Shown here piece after piece: positions 15,151-22,706 of a DNA stretch of 22,706 nucleotides. The position numbers and the translations under genes are program-made. This DNA comes from CBDCOD01 sp965219665 (lineage in GTDB: Bacteria > Pseudomonadota > Gammaproteobacteria > CAKMZV01): the NCBI GenBank assembly GCA_965219665.1, contig CBDCOD010000014.1, forward strand, positions 1-22,706. The letters are read 5' to 3'. The notes under the pieces are model-generated. The model made no database searches. It had not been told where the DNA came from and saw only the letters and a program-made list of their open reading frames with translations. Every line of letters starts with the position of its first letter. Position 1 is the stretch's first letter.

Positions 15151-16476
15151 TTATGACAGTAGTTCTGGCGCTATCCAGCCATTCTTTTTCTGCTTCTTAA
15201 TAAGTGTACTCTGCTGAGACTGGCGTTTCAATAAATCTGAAAGCGTTTTATCACCCTGTTTAATTGCCTCTACCAATAGCCGTGAAACAACCGTTGAAGT
15301 CATCAGTGCATCACCTAATGCCGTATGGCGTCCTACGTCACTAATGGCGAAAAAATCCACTAAATGTTCTAAAGAGCTGTGGGCTAATTTAGGGTATAAG
15401 GAGGCTGCTAATAGCTGGGTATCTATAAAGTAGGTTGGTACATGCCATGTGATATTTTGTCGGATTAAATTGTGCGCTAGCACCTGTAAATCAAATCCAA
15501 TATGGTGTCCAACAATGAGGCGTTGACCTAAGAATGCTGACAGCTCTTGCCATAATGCCGATAAAGGCGGTTTATCTTGCAGCTGAGTGGGCAGAATGCC
15601 ATGTACACGGATACTCTGCGCATTTAGCTTGGCATCAGGCAATATAAAACGCTCCAAACGCTTGCTGCCTGTACGCTCAACACCAGTACAGTGCACACCA
15701 GCAAAAGCAATAATGGCATCTTTATAAGGGTTTAGTCCGGTTGTTTCAGTATCTATAACTACAATAGGCAATTGCTCAATAAGGGTGTCAGCCTGTGCGC
15801 TATCTGCCTCAGTAACCTGCTTAATTGAGTCGTCTATTAGCTGTTCACCAAGTTGTGCGCTGCGGACAATATCTACCTCCAGCAAGATCACAAAACCACT
15901 ATCCTCTTGCAGAGGTACTATTTTTGCGTTTAACGCCTTACCTTTTATAGTTTTTAATAATGAGTCGCTACTGCTTCCTGCCTCCAAGTAATGAGACAGT
16001 GCTTGGCGCCAAAAGAAATTAAAGATACTGTCTCCGCACTTTATAGGCTGCTCAACGATATGGATAGCCAACTGATTAACTAATGTAACAGCTGCCTCAT
16101 TATTGATGATAATCACGCCTTTCCCCATTGCTTTGAGCATACCATCTAAACTGTTTTGTAATGCTTTTTTGTTACGCTTCTGCCACTCTAATGACCATTG
16201 CAATGCCTGCTCTAAGCGCTGTGCGGACGTGGTACTATTGCCCCCAAAGTCAATTTGACTTGTGGCACTATCCATTAACGTATGATTGATGATTTGATTG
16301 TTAAGAGCACTAAATTCTTCATGTACGAACGCTCGGACAATAGCAGTCACTGCCAGCAAAATAAGTGCTACTGCCAGTATGGCATATCTATATAGCAACG
16401 TGTGCTCTAATAATAAACTGGCGAGTAATGCCATGATTAATATCAGCACCCACGCGCTTTCAAAAAATTTAAACAT
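15151..16476 (-). CDS. Membrane-anchored DEDDh 3'-5' exonuclease (DnaQ/PolIII-epsilon-like) with PAS-like region
   Basis: A 441-residue protein in three parts. Residues ~8-48 form two adjacent hydrophobic helices, predicting membrane anchoring. Residues ~105-210 resemble a PAS-like domain (L-D-G-M-L-K-A-M-G-K-G-V-I-I-I-N-N-E), though this is only by pattern. Residues ~237-410 are a DnaQ-type exonuclease with the full DEDDh set: Asp242 and Glu244 (D-T-E-T-T-G), Asp329 (H-H-I-G-F-D-L), His384 and Asp389 (H-T-A-L-G-D-A). All catalytic residues are intact. It is not DnaQ itself, which is ~240 residues and has no membrane part. Its ATG overlaps the end of the upstream CBS-nucleotidyltransferase gene by 8 nt, and this pair recurs in other gammaproteobacteria as I recall. 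Substrate and role are unknown to me. Confidence 0.85.
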   Translation of the reverse strand: MFKFFESAWVLILIMALLASLLLEHTLLYRYAILAVALILLAVTAIVRAFVHEEFSALNNQIINHTLMDSATSQIDFGGNSTTSAQRLEQALQWSLEWQKRNKKALQNSLDGMLKAMGKGVIIINNEAAVTLVNQLAIHIVEQPIKCGDSIFNFFWRQALSHYLEAGSSSDSLLKTIKGKALNAKIVPLQEDSGFVILLEVDIVRSAQLGEQLIDDSIKQVTEADSAQADTLIEQLPIVVIDTETTGLNPYKDAIIAFAGVHCTGVERTGSKRLERFILPDAKLNAQSIRVHGILPTQLQDKPPLSALWQELSAFLGQRLIVGHHIGFDLQVLAHNLIRQNITWHVPTYFIDTQLLAASLYPKLAHSSLEHLVDFFAISDVGRHTALGDALMTSTVVSRLLVEAIKQGDKTLSDLLKRQSQQSTLIKKQKKNGWIAPELLS

Positions 16477-17935
16477 ATTCTCCCAGTAACTGTGCGCGTA
16501 GCTCAGTCCTTAATGCTTCTATTGCCTGAAAGGATTTAATCAATAACTCACGCTCTAACTGCGCCAACGCATCTGGATCAACAAAGTTGCTCACAGGCTG
16601 AGAGGCACGTACCTGCTGGAGCTGGTGTTGCAACAAGAGTTTAGATATAAAATCAAAGGCAAAGCGCAATTTTGTGCGCATATCATCACTTAATTGTTTC
16701 TGTTGGTGTAGGATATTGATGCGCTGCTGAGTTGCATTTTCGGCAATGCCGTTTTTTAGCGCCAATAGGCGAATATAGCGCACTAAGGGCATTAAACCTC
16801 TATGCTTTAGATTCAATAAACCATTGTGCTCGCCCTTCTCAGTTATTAGGCGACTAAATAGTCCTAATGCCACATCTGTATCATCATAACGAAACATTTC
16901 AATAAGAAAACGTTTTTTATTTTTTGCACGATTGGCGACATAAATACGCAACTCTTCTACTAAGTGATGTGCTCCGGCACAATGGTCAAAATCAAAGAAA
17001 ATATCAACATAACGTAGCCAATTGCCGTATCCTCTACTTACCCACAAATCAATTTGCTCCTTCCATTGGCTAATGCTCTTGCGCCACATTGGATTACGCG
17101 CCATGATATAGCCTATGCAAAGCGGAAAGCCTATCTCATCTAAGTAAATATTAAAACGGTTGGCACATTCTCTAAACCACGAATCAACCTGATCATGCTC
17201 TGAGTCAGGATAGTCTTCTAAGATAAAACCATTGTCTTGATCGGGATGCAAAAAACTCTCTCCACGCCCACCAGAACCCATAATAATAACGGCAAAGCGC
17301 ACCGGTGGCGGTCCAAACTGTTCAGCCATTTCATCAATGACTTTATCTAAGACTTGGCGCGTCAAATCACCATTGATACTGGAGATAACTGCCTGTATTT
17401 CTGAGCCTGGAAGGGACTCATCGTATAAATCCTGTGCCAAAATACACTGCGCCTGTTTGCTATCTTTCATCTGCACAATATCATTATTGCACGCCAAAAC
17501 ATCCACCTCATGCATCACGCGCTCATTAGCATATTGTAGGGCATCAACTAACCTAATAATTCCTTTGACTAGTCCTGCCTGATTCACTACAGGTAGATGC
17601 TGAAAGCCACAACGTCGCATCACACTAATGGCTTGATAGAGCAATGCCTGCTCTTGTATTACCTCTACGGGTTCGCCCATAATATCGCTAACAGAAACAT
17701 TCCCTTCCTTTTGAAAGGTCAACTTTCGCACTATATCACGCTCAGTTACGATGCCCACCAATGCACTAGTATCATCTGCAACAACAACACTTGATAACTG
17801 CTGATCACGCATCAATTCCACCACTTTTTCACACGAGGTACTATCAGACACAGTCGTTGCCTGCTCCTTCAAACAACTACGCACTGGTGTATTGAAAATA
17901 GCTAAGCGGCTATGCTTTTGTTCATTTGACTTCAT
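16469..17935 (-). CDS. CBS-domain / DUF294 putative nucleotidyltransferase
   Basis: A 488-residue soluble protein. Two CBS domains (about 18-72 and 83-136; V-G-I-V-T-E-R-D-I-V-R in the first, H-L-P-V-V-N in the second) form a Bateman module that usually senses adenine nucleotides. Residues ~165-330 are a DUF294/GlnD-type nucleotidyltransferase with G-S-G-G-R-G-E (220-226) and D-Q-D-N (Asp232 and Asp234), the expected glycine motif and metal-binding aspartates. The rest is the helical DUF294 C-terminal domain. No cyclic-nucleotide-binding domain is present, although related proteins often have one. It could transfer a nucleotide to a protein or small molecule; the substrate is unknown. The ATG overlaps the end of prmA by 14 nt, and the 3' end overlaps the exonuclease by 8 nt. 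Confidence 0.87.
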   Translation of the reverse strand: MKSNEQKHSRLAIFNTPVRSCLKEQATTVSDSTSCEKVVELMRDQQLSSVVVADDTSALVGIVTERDIVRKLTFQKEGNVSVSDIMGEPVEVIQEQALLYQAISVMRRCGFQHLPVVNQAGLVKGIIRLVDALQYANERVMHEVDVLACNNDIVQMKDSKQAQCILAQDLYDESLPGSEIQAVISSINGDLTRQVLDKVIDEMAEQFGPPPVRFAVIIMGSGGRGESFLHPDQDNGFILEDYPDSEHDQVDSWFRECANRFNIYLDEIGFPLCIGYIMARNPMWRKSISQWKEQIDLWVSRGYGNWLRYVDIFFDFDHCAGAHHLVEELRIYVANRAKNKKRFLIEMFRYDDTDVALGLFSRLITEKGEHNGLLNLKHRGLMPLVRYIRLLALKNGIAENATQQRINILHQQKQLSDDMRTKLRFAFDFISKLLLQHQLQQVRASQPVSNFVDPDALAQLERELLIKSFQAIEALRTELRAQLLGEYV

Positions 17936-18800
17936 TACAACACCCTACCATTAATGCCCATTCATCCATATACTGCACATGCTTCCACTCACACTCTAAA
18001 TAATGTGACTGTATGGCGTCAACTTGATGTGCCAATATACCTGAAAATACGAGTATAGAATCTGTATGGATTCGTTTTCTAAAATCATTTTTTAGCATGA
18101 GAAGTGGCTCTAAGAGAATATTGGCAACTACAATATCAAACACTCCTTTACATTCCTCTGGCAAAGAATACGAGACCGCCACCTGATTGCGCGCTGCATT
18201 ATTCTGGGCAATAGTCAATGCTTGCTCATCAATATCCACGCCATAAGCAGCAGCCCCTCTTAAGGCAGCAAGAATGGCTAATACACCGCTACCACAACCA
18301 TAATCCAACACCTTTAACCTCTGTAATGACGGCTGCTGTGCTAGCCACCGTGCACACAATTGAGTAGTTGCATGTGCTCCAGTCCCAAATGCCTGACCTG
18401 GCTCAATGACAACACGCTTAACATGCTCAGGGGTTTGTTCCCAAGGTGGCGTAATCCAATAATCATTTGTTAGGGCAATAGGCTGCCAATATTGTTGCCA
18501 GTTCTGCCATGAGCCATCACTTAGTGGACGAACCACCCCAGGCTCTAACGGAAAGGGGACGCTGCGCTCTACATGCTGGGCATACTCGCAAGCGTTGGTG
18601 TCTTCTGTGAGTAATACAACGATTTGAATAAACGACCATAAAGCTTTACCCTTTATATTAGGGTTATGCACCACAAACGCTTGTTCTCTGCTGCTATCCT
18701 CAAAAAATGATACGCTACTTGCCCCAGAAGAAAAGGCAATTTCTTCTACATAAGGAGCCTGTTCTCGGCTACAACTCCAAACAATTTCTGTCCATTTCAT
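17922..18800 (-). CDS. prmA: Ribosomal protein L11 methyltransferase
   Basis: PrmA trimethylates lysines and the N-terminus of ribosomal protein L11 using SAM. From the ATG at 18800 it has 292 residues, near the family's ~293. It opens with M-K-W-T-E-I as family members do. The C-terminal methyltransferase domain shows V-I-E-P-G-Q-A-F-G-T-G-A-H-A-T-T (131-146), the SAM loop D-Y-G-C-G-S-G (166-172) and V-A-N-I-L-L-E-P-L, the family's variant of the N-P-P-Y motif. A TTG at 18812 would extend it by four residues; the ATG fits the family better and has GAGAAAG nearby. It begins inside the last 32 nt of miaB and ends 14 nt inside the CBS gene, so expression is likely coupled. Confidence 0.95.
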   Translation of the reverse strand: MKWTEIVWSCSREQAPYVEEIAFSSGASSVSFFEDSSREQAFVVHNPNIKGKALWSFIQIVVLLTEDTNACEYAQHVERSVPFPLEPGVVRPLSDGSWQNWQQYWQPIALTNDYWITPPWEQTPEHVKRVVIEPGQAFGTGAHATTQLCARWLAQQPSLQRLKVLDYGCGSGVLAILAALRGAAAYGVDIDEQALTIAQNNAARNQVAVSYSLPEECKGVFDIVVANILLEPLLMLKNDFRKRIHTDSILVFSGILAHQVDAIQSHYLECEWKHVQYMDEWALMVGCCNEVK

Positions 18801-20142
18801 GCACTTTCTCAATCAATCTGCCGCGTAGTGAATTCCTAAAAACGCTGGTAATTTCTACTGCTACAAACGTTCCTATTAACTCAGGATTTCCTGAAAAATT
18901 TACCACTATATTGTTCTGCGTGCGTCCAGCTACATCGTTTATATCATTGCGTGATAGCCGCTCTACTAAAACCCACTGCTGCGTTCCTAACATAGACTGA
19001 GCGACTGCATTTGCCTGTTCATTGAGCAAGGCTTGCATAGCATAAAGACGCTGTTTTTTGACCGACAATGGCACATCATCTGCCATATCTGCTGCCGGCG
19101 TACCGGGTCTGGCACTATAGATAAAACTAAACGCCCTATCGTACTGAACCTGCTCAATCAATGCCATAGTTTGCTGAAAGTCTTCTTCTGTTTCACCTGG
19201 GAAGCCAATAATAAAATCAGATGACAGCTGTATATCGGCACGTGCTTTACGCAAGCGTCTAATGATGTTTTTATATTCCAAAGCAGTATGCCCACGCTTC
19301 ATGAGTTGTAAAATGCGATCCGAGCCTGATTGTACTGGCAAGTGCAAATGGCTAACCAATTCTGGAACTTGGGCAAAAACATCAATCAGCGATTGCGTCA
19401 TTTCCATTGGATGAGAGGTTGTAAAACGAATACGATCAATGCCCTCTATAGCAGCAACACAATCAATCAAAGCTGCCAAATCTATCTCTGTACCATCATC
19501 ACTTGCACCACGATATGCATTCACATTTTGTCCCAGCAAGGTCACTTCACGCACACCTTGATCTGCAAAAATTTGCACTTCTTCAATAACCTGGTGAAAA
19601 GGCCTGCTAACTTCTTCGCCACGCGTATAAGGCACCACGCAAAAAGAGCAATATTTTGAACAACCTTCCATCACAGAAACAAAAGCGGTAACACCAGATG
19701 CTTCTGGCTTAGGCAAATTATCAAATTTTTCAATTTCAGGAAAAGAAATATCAATCTGTGCTCTACTTTTAGGCAATTTCTTGCTGTCAATTGCGGCATC
19801 AATCATGGCTGGCAAGCGATGCAGGCTTTGTGGTCCAAATATGACATCAACAAAGGGCGCCCGTTGGCGTATTGCTTCACCTTCCTGCGAAGCAACACAA
19901 CCACCTACCCCTATGAGACGCCCACTGCGCTCATTTTTCCAGTGCTTCCAAACACCTAACTGAGTAAATACTTTTTCTTGAGCTTTTTCACGGATAGAAC
20001 ATGTATTCATTAGGATAACATCTGCATCATCTGCATCGTAAACCACTTCTAATCCATGTGTTTTTTTCAATAGGCCAGCAATACGATCTGAATCATATTC
20101 ATTCATCTGACAGCCGTAGGTCTTTATAAATAGATGCTTCAT
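18769..20142 (-). CDS. miaB: tRNA-2-methylthio-N6-dimethylallyladenosine synthase
   Basis: MiaB methylthiolates i6A37 in tRNAs that read codons starting with U. The 457-residue protein has the three parts of a methylthiotransferase. The N-terminal UPF0004 domain holds the auxiliary-cluster cysteines C11 (Y-G-C-Q-M-N), C48 (N-T-C-S) and C82 (G-G-C-V-A). The radical-SAM domain has C161, C165 and C168 (C-S-K-Y-C-S-F-C). A C-terminal TRAM domain lies at about 380-445 and ends N-S-L-R-G-R-L-I. Both cluster sets are complete. The motif V-V-P-Y-T-R-G-E-E-V-S-R-P marks MiaB rather than RimO. It is the first gene of the minus-strand series miaB-prmA-CBS/nucleotidyltransferase-exonuclease and shares a ~160-bp divergent intergenic region with the phosphatase gene. 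Confidence 0.97.
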   Translation of the reverse strand: MKHLFIKTYGCQMNEYDSDRIAGLLKKTHGLEVVYDADDADVILMNTCSIREKAQEKVFTQLGVWKHWKNERSGRLIGVGGCVASQEGEAIRQRAPFVDVIFGPQSLHRLPAMIDAAIDSKKLPKSRAQIDISFPEIEKFDNLPKPEASGVTAFVSVMEGCSKYCSFCVVPYTRGEEVSRPFHQVIEEVQIFADQGVREVTLLGQNVNAYRGASDDGTEIDLAALIDCVAAIEGIDRIRFTTSHPMEMTQSLIDVFAQVPELVSHLHLPVQSGSDRILQLMKRGHTALEYKNIIRRLRKARADIQLSSDFIIGFPGETEEDFQQTMALIEQVQYDRAFSFIYSARPGTPAADMADDVPLSVKKQRLYAMQALLNEQANAVAQSMLGTQQWVLVERLSRNDINDVAGRTQNNIVVNFSGNPELIGTFVAVEITSVFRNSLRGRLIEKVHEMDRNCLEL

Positions 20143-20177
20143 ATAACTTAATGTACAATAAATGAAGAATAAGGCTC

Positions 20178-20206
20178 ATTAGCCTGTTAAAAAATGTATC
20201 ACGCAA
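20178..20206 (-). promoter_or_regulatory. Candidate miaB promoter
   Basis: On the minus strand TTGCGT (20201-20206) is followed after 17 bp by GCTAAT (20178-20183), a fair sigma70-like pair. The -10 box lies inside a small hairpin, AGGCT-CATT-AGCCT (20172-20185). Confidence 0.35.
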
Positions 20207-20226
20207 GCACTGCGCGCGCGGACGCG

Positions 20227-20232
20227 TATAAT
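20227..20232 (+). promoter_or_regulatory. Consensus -10 box upstream of the phosphatase gene
   Basis: A perfect TATAAT at 20227-20232 lies 70 bp before the phosphatase ATG. The expected -35 position holds a GC-rich tract (TGCGCGCGCG at 20211-20220) and no TTGACA-like box, so assignment as a promoter is tentative. Confidence 0.35.
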
Positions 20233-20302
20233 ACCGCATTTAAAAAAACAATGCCCACCTTTAGCACACCAGAATAGCGCGTAATAGCAGCACATCACAA
20301 CC

Positions 20303-20971
20303 ATGCCCTACTCTCTACCGTTGTCTCGATTTAAAAAAATACGCGCTTGGCTTAGCATGATTTTTTTGGATGATGGCTACGTACGACTCTTCTATCGCAA
20401 TTTTTTTAAGGTAAACGATAATTTATACCGCGCAAACCATCCCATGCCATGGGATGTGGCATCATACAAAAAACGAGGCATCAATAGTATTATTAATCTA
20501 CGTGGTGATAAGAACAATATGCCCGCAACTGCATTAGAGCGTGCAGCATGCCAGCAGCAGGATATTCCTCTATATTTAATATCCCTCTCCTCGCGATCAG
20601 CACCCAGCGTGGAGACAATTGACAAAATAATCCATAGCTTAGAGCAAGCAGAAAAACCGATTTTAGTACACTGTAAATCAGGCGCAGATCGCGCTGGCTT
20701 AGTAGTAACCCTTTACAATTTACATTTTTTCCCAGATATGGCTATTGAAGATGCAAATCAATTACGCTGGTACTATGGGCATTTCACATTAGCTGATACA
20801 GGGGTTTTAGATACTTTTATCACACACTGGAAGCGCTACAAAGACCAACACCCTGAAGCCATTTTTTTGCAGTGGGTACACACTGACTATGACCGCCAAG
20901 CTGTGCGGGACGAGTTCAAAAGCCATCCCCTGCACCGATGGTTTGTTAAATATATTCTACGCCGTGAATAA
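20303..20971 (+). CDS. Dual-specificity/tyrosine phosphatase-like protein
   Basis: A 222-residue protein with a CX5R phosphatase signature, V-H-C-K-S-G-A-D-R-A-G, giving nucleophile Cys124 and Arg130. Ahead of it are N-L-Y-R-A-N-H-P and I-N-S-I-I-N-L-R-G, the pattern of the compact bacterial dual-specificity phosphatase fold (strand before the helix that carries N-L-R). About 40 residues precede this core and ~60 polar residues follow it. No signal peptide is seen. Substrate is unknown: phosphoprotein, phosphoinositide-like lipid or small molecule are all possible. It starts after a divergent region with a TATAAT box and ends 24 bp before uvrD, so the two may be co-transcribed. Confidence 0.82.
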   Translation: MPYSLPLSRFKKIRAWLSMIFLDDGYVRLFYRNFFKVNDNLYRANHPMPWDVASYKKRGINSIINLRGDKNNMPATALERAACQQQDIPLYLISLSSRSAPSVETIDKIIHSLEQAEKPILVHCKSGADRAGLVVTLYNLHFFPDMAIEDANQLRWYYGHFTLADTGVLDTFITHWKRYKDQHPEAIFLQWVHTDYDRQAVRDEFKSHPLHRWFVKYILRRE

Positions 20972-20995
20972 TCTACCGTAAATAGTCACTTAATT

Positions 20996-22249
20996 ATGTC
21001 ATTAGATCAACTCAATGAGGCACAAAAGCATGCGGTAACCCTACCACTGAATCATCACGCTTTAGTTATTGCCGGCGCTGGTAGTGGTAAAACGCGCGTA
21101 CTAACACAACGGCTGCTGTGGTTAGTACACGAACATCACATTCATCCAAGCCAAATTGTTGCAGTTACTTTCACCAATAAAGCAGCAGGCGAGATGCGTG
21201 AACGCTTGAGTCATGCCTTAGACCACTCACTGCAGAGCATGTGGCTGGGAACCTTCCATAGTCTGTGTCATCGCTTCCTACGTGAATACGCCGTACAGTG
21301 CAATATAGACCCTAATTTTCAAATTATAGATGCTTCCGATCAACAAAGATTATGCCGTCAATTGATTAAACAGCAGCATATTAATGAAAAGGATTTTACG
21401 CCTAAACAAGTGGCCCATTTTATCAATACCCATAAAGATAAAGGAATTCGTGCCCAGTCGATTGACTGCAACAATGAGTATGAATACATCATGCGCGATT
21501 TATATACACAGTATCAAAGCATTTGTGAGCGCGATGCCCTCTTTGATTTTTCTGAGTTGTTACTTAAAACCGTGGAACTATGGCGTGATAACAATACGCT
21601 ATTACAAAGCCTACAGCACCGCTTCAAGCACTTACTCATAGATGAGTTTCAGGACACCAATCATACTCAGTACGCATGGATACAGCTATTAGCTGGTACT
21701 GAAAATTGTGTTTTTGCGGTTGGTGATGACGACCAGTCTATTTATGGATGGCGCGGTGCACAAGTAGAGAATATCCAACATTTTCAGACAAATTTTTCCC
21801 ATACCTATCCTGTAAAAATAGCACGCTTAGAGCAGAATTATCGCTCAAGCGGCAATATTCTCAACGCAGCTAATTCAATAATAGCACCGAATACAAACCG
21901 CTTGGGTAAAAATCTGTGGACAGCCTCTGATAAAGGTAGTCCCATTTCTGTTTACAGAGCCTTTAATGGTGGAGATGAGGCAGAATATGTAGTTGATAGC
22001 ATTACAGAGTACCTACAAGATGAAAATACTACCGGCAGTCAAATAGCCATTCTCTATCGCTCAAATGCACAATCACGCTTATTAGAAGATCGCCTACTAC
22101 GTGCAGAAATTCCCTACCGAGTATACGGCGGCCTACGCTTTTTTGAGCGAGCTGAAATAAAAGACGTACTCTGCTATGCCCGACTGCTGCTTAACCCAAA
22201 CGACAATGCTGCCTTTTCTCGAATTGTCAATAACCCACCCGCGGTATAG
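20996..22249 (+). CDS. uvrD: DNA helicase II UvrD, N-terminal part (frame broken near 22240)
   Basis: UvrD is the SF1A 3'-5' helicase of nucleotide excision and mismatch repair. This frame encodes 417 residues. Walker A is A-G-A-G-S-G-K-T (26-33), motif Ia is T-F-T-N-K-A-A, Walker B is L-I-D-E-F-Q-D-T-N (214-222, with Asp216-Glu217), motif III is G-D-D-D-Q-S-I-Y-G-W-R-G-A (243-255) and motif IV contains L-E-Q-N-Y-R-S. G-A-Q-V-E-N-I-Q and F-F-E-R-x-E-I-K-D favour UvrD over Rep. The frame ends at TAG (22247-22249) right after N-N-P-P, where homologues continue R-G-I-G. One extra C in the run at 22238-22240 would restore R-G-I-G-A-K-S-L and the downstream frame. It is therefore either a sequencing error or an inactivated gene. 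Confidence 0.93.
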   Translation: MSLDQLNEAQKHAVTLPLNHHALVIAGAGSGKTRVLTQRLLWLVHEHHIHPSQIVAVTFTNKAAGEMRERLSHALDHSLQSMWLGTFHSLCHRFLREYAVQCNIDPNFQIIDASDQQRLCRQLIKQQHINEKDFTPKQVAHFINTHKDKGIRAQSIDCNNEYEYIMRDLYTQYQSICERDALFDFSELLLKTVELWRDNNTLLQSLQHRFKHLLIDEFQDTNHTQYAWIQLLAGTENCVFAVGDDDQSIYGWRGAQVENIQHFQTNFSHTYPVKIARLEQNYRSSGNILNAANSIIAPNTNRLGKNLWTASDKGSPISVYRAFNGGDEAEYVVDSITEYLQDENTTGSQIAILYRSNAQSRLLEDRLLRAEIPYRVYGGLRFFERAEIKDVLCYARLLLNPNDNAAFSRIVNNPPAV

Positions 22250-22706
22250 GGGCAAAATCATTAAGCACCCTATTACAGTATGCACAAGAGAATGACTGCT
22301 CGCTATGGCAAGCCAGTAATACACTGGCATCAGAAGGGTCAAAAATTCGCTTATTTATTGACCAAATACAGGCATGGCAGCGCATGAGTGACACCGTGCG
22401 CCTCACCGAATTATTAGAAGATATTATTACACATAGTAATCTATTAGAGCATTATGCAAAAGAAGGGCGTGAAAAGTTAGTTTCACGCAAAGAAAATTTG
22501 GATGAGCTCTTGGTCGTAGCAGAAGGATTTGCTGATGAAGGGCTACAAGCATTTATTGCCAATACTTCATTAGATATGGGGGAGTCTGAAAAAGCGGCTG
22601 ACCCTGTCAACAGCGTACAACTGATGACACTACACGCTGCAAAAGGATTAGAGTTCCCTTGTGTGTTTTTAGTTGGTCTGGAAGATGGCATCATCCCAAC
22701 AACCCG
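22243..22706 (+). CDS. uvrD: UvrD continuation in the -1 frame (3' end outside window)
   Basis: This is the second half of the same gene, read in another frame and open to the window edge. It begins G-I-G-A-K-S-L-S-T-L-L and continues C-S-L-W-Q-A-S, matching UvrD just after its N-T-P-x-R-G-I-G motif. It passes through helicase domain 2 to the motif V region L-M-T-L-H-A-A-K-G-L-E-F and V-F-L-V-G-L-E-D-G-I-I-P. There are no stop codons in these ~460 bp. The first ATG is at 22384, well inside the domain, so this is not an independent gene. The intact downstream frame argues that the break is recent or technical. Confidence 0.85.

Noticed and set aside
22225..22252. Programmed -1 frameshift in uvrD
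   Set aside because: No X-XXY-YYZ heptamer or downstream stimulatory structure was seen, and uvrD is not known to use frameshifting; a C-run deletion explains it more simply.

Overview
This window is a chromosomal stretch of a Gram-negative bacterium, almost certainly a gammaproteobacterium of moderately AT-rich composition. The reasons are the outer-membrane lipoprotein BamB with its usual neighbour YfgM, the block ndk-rlmN-hisS-yfgM-bamB-der, the pair tig-clpP, the order murA-hisG-hisD-hisC with a short-form HisG, and proteins that resemble Escherichia and Pseudomonas orthologues along their whole length. I cannot name the genus. No tRNA, rRNA, CRISPR array, transposase or prophage gene was seen. 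Many genes lack a clear Shine-Dalgarno sequence, so several starts rest on protein family length.

Layout. (1) 1-4106, plus strand: the 3' end of murA, then hisG, hisD, hisC and a Nif3/YbgI-family metal protein, with overlapping or tightly spaced genes. (2) 4147-5175, minus: a lone biotin synthase gene, bioB, convergent with the first block and preceded by a possible BirA-type operator. (3) 5331-11493, minus: a compact block read ndk, rlmN, hisS, yfgM, bamB, der, covering nucleotide balance, rRNA/tRNA methylation, tRNA charging, outer-membrane assembly and ribosome assembly. The ispG and rodZ/pilF genes that often lie between rlmN and hisS are absent here. (4) 11494-12841: the one irregular region. 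It has an ndk promoter and structured leader, an 11-bp tandem duplication, an 11-bp inverted repeat with a 40-bp spacer, an apparently 5'-truncated NHL/Ig-like surface protein with a glycine/TM/arginine tail, and a small unknown membrane protein. (5) 12842-15016, plus: a cysteine-poor (type B) rpmJ with a near-perfect intrinsic terminator, then tig and clpP; clpX does not follow. (6) 15151-20142, minus: four overlapping genes read miaB, prmA, a CBS/nucleotidyltransferase protein and a membrane-anchored DEDDh exonuclease. (7) 20303-22706, plus: a CX5R phosphatase and uvrD. The uvrD frame is broken by an apparent one-base loss in a C run and continues in another frame to the window end.

Most of the window is conserved housekeeping. 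The points most worth a second look are the overlapping cluster ending in the CBS-nucleotidyltransferase and membrane exonuclease, the truncated surface-protein region with its repeats and variant C-terminal sorting-like tail, and the uvrD frameshift.
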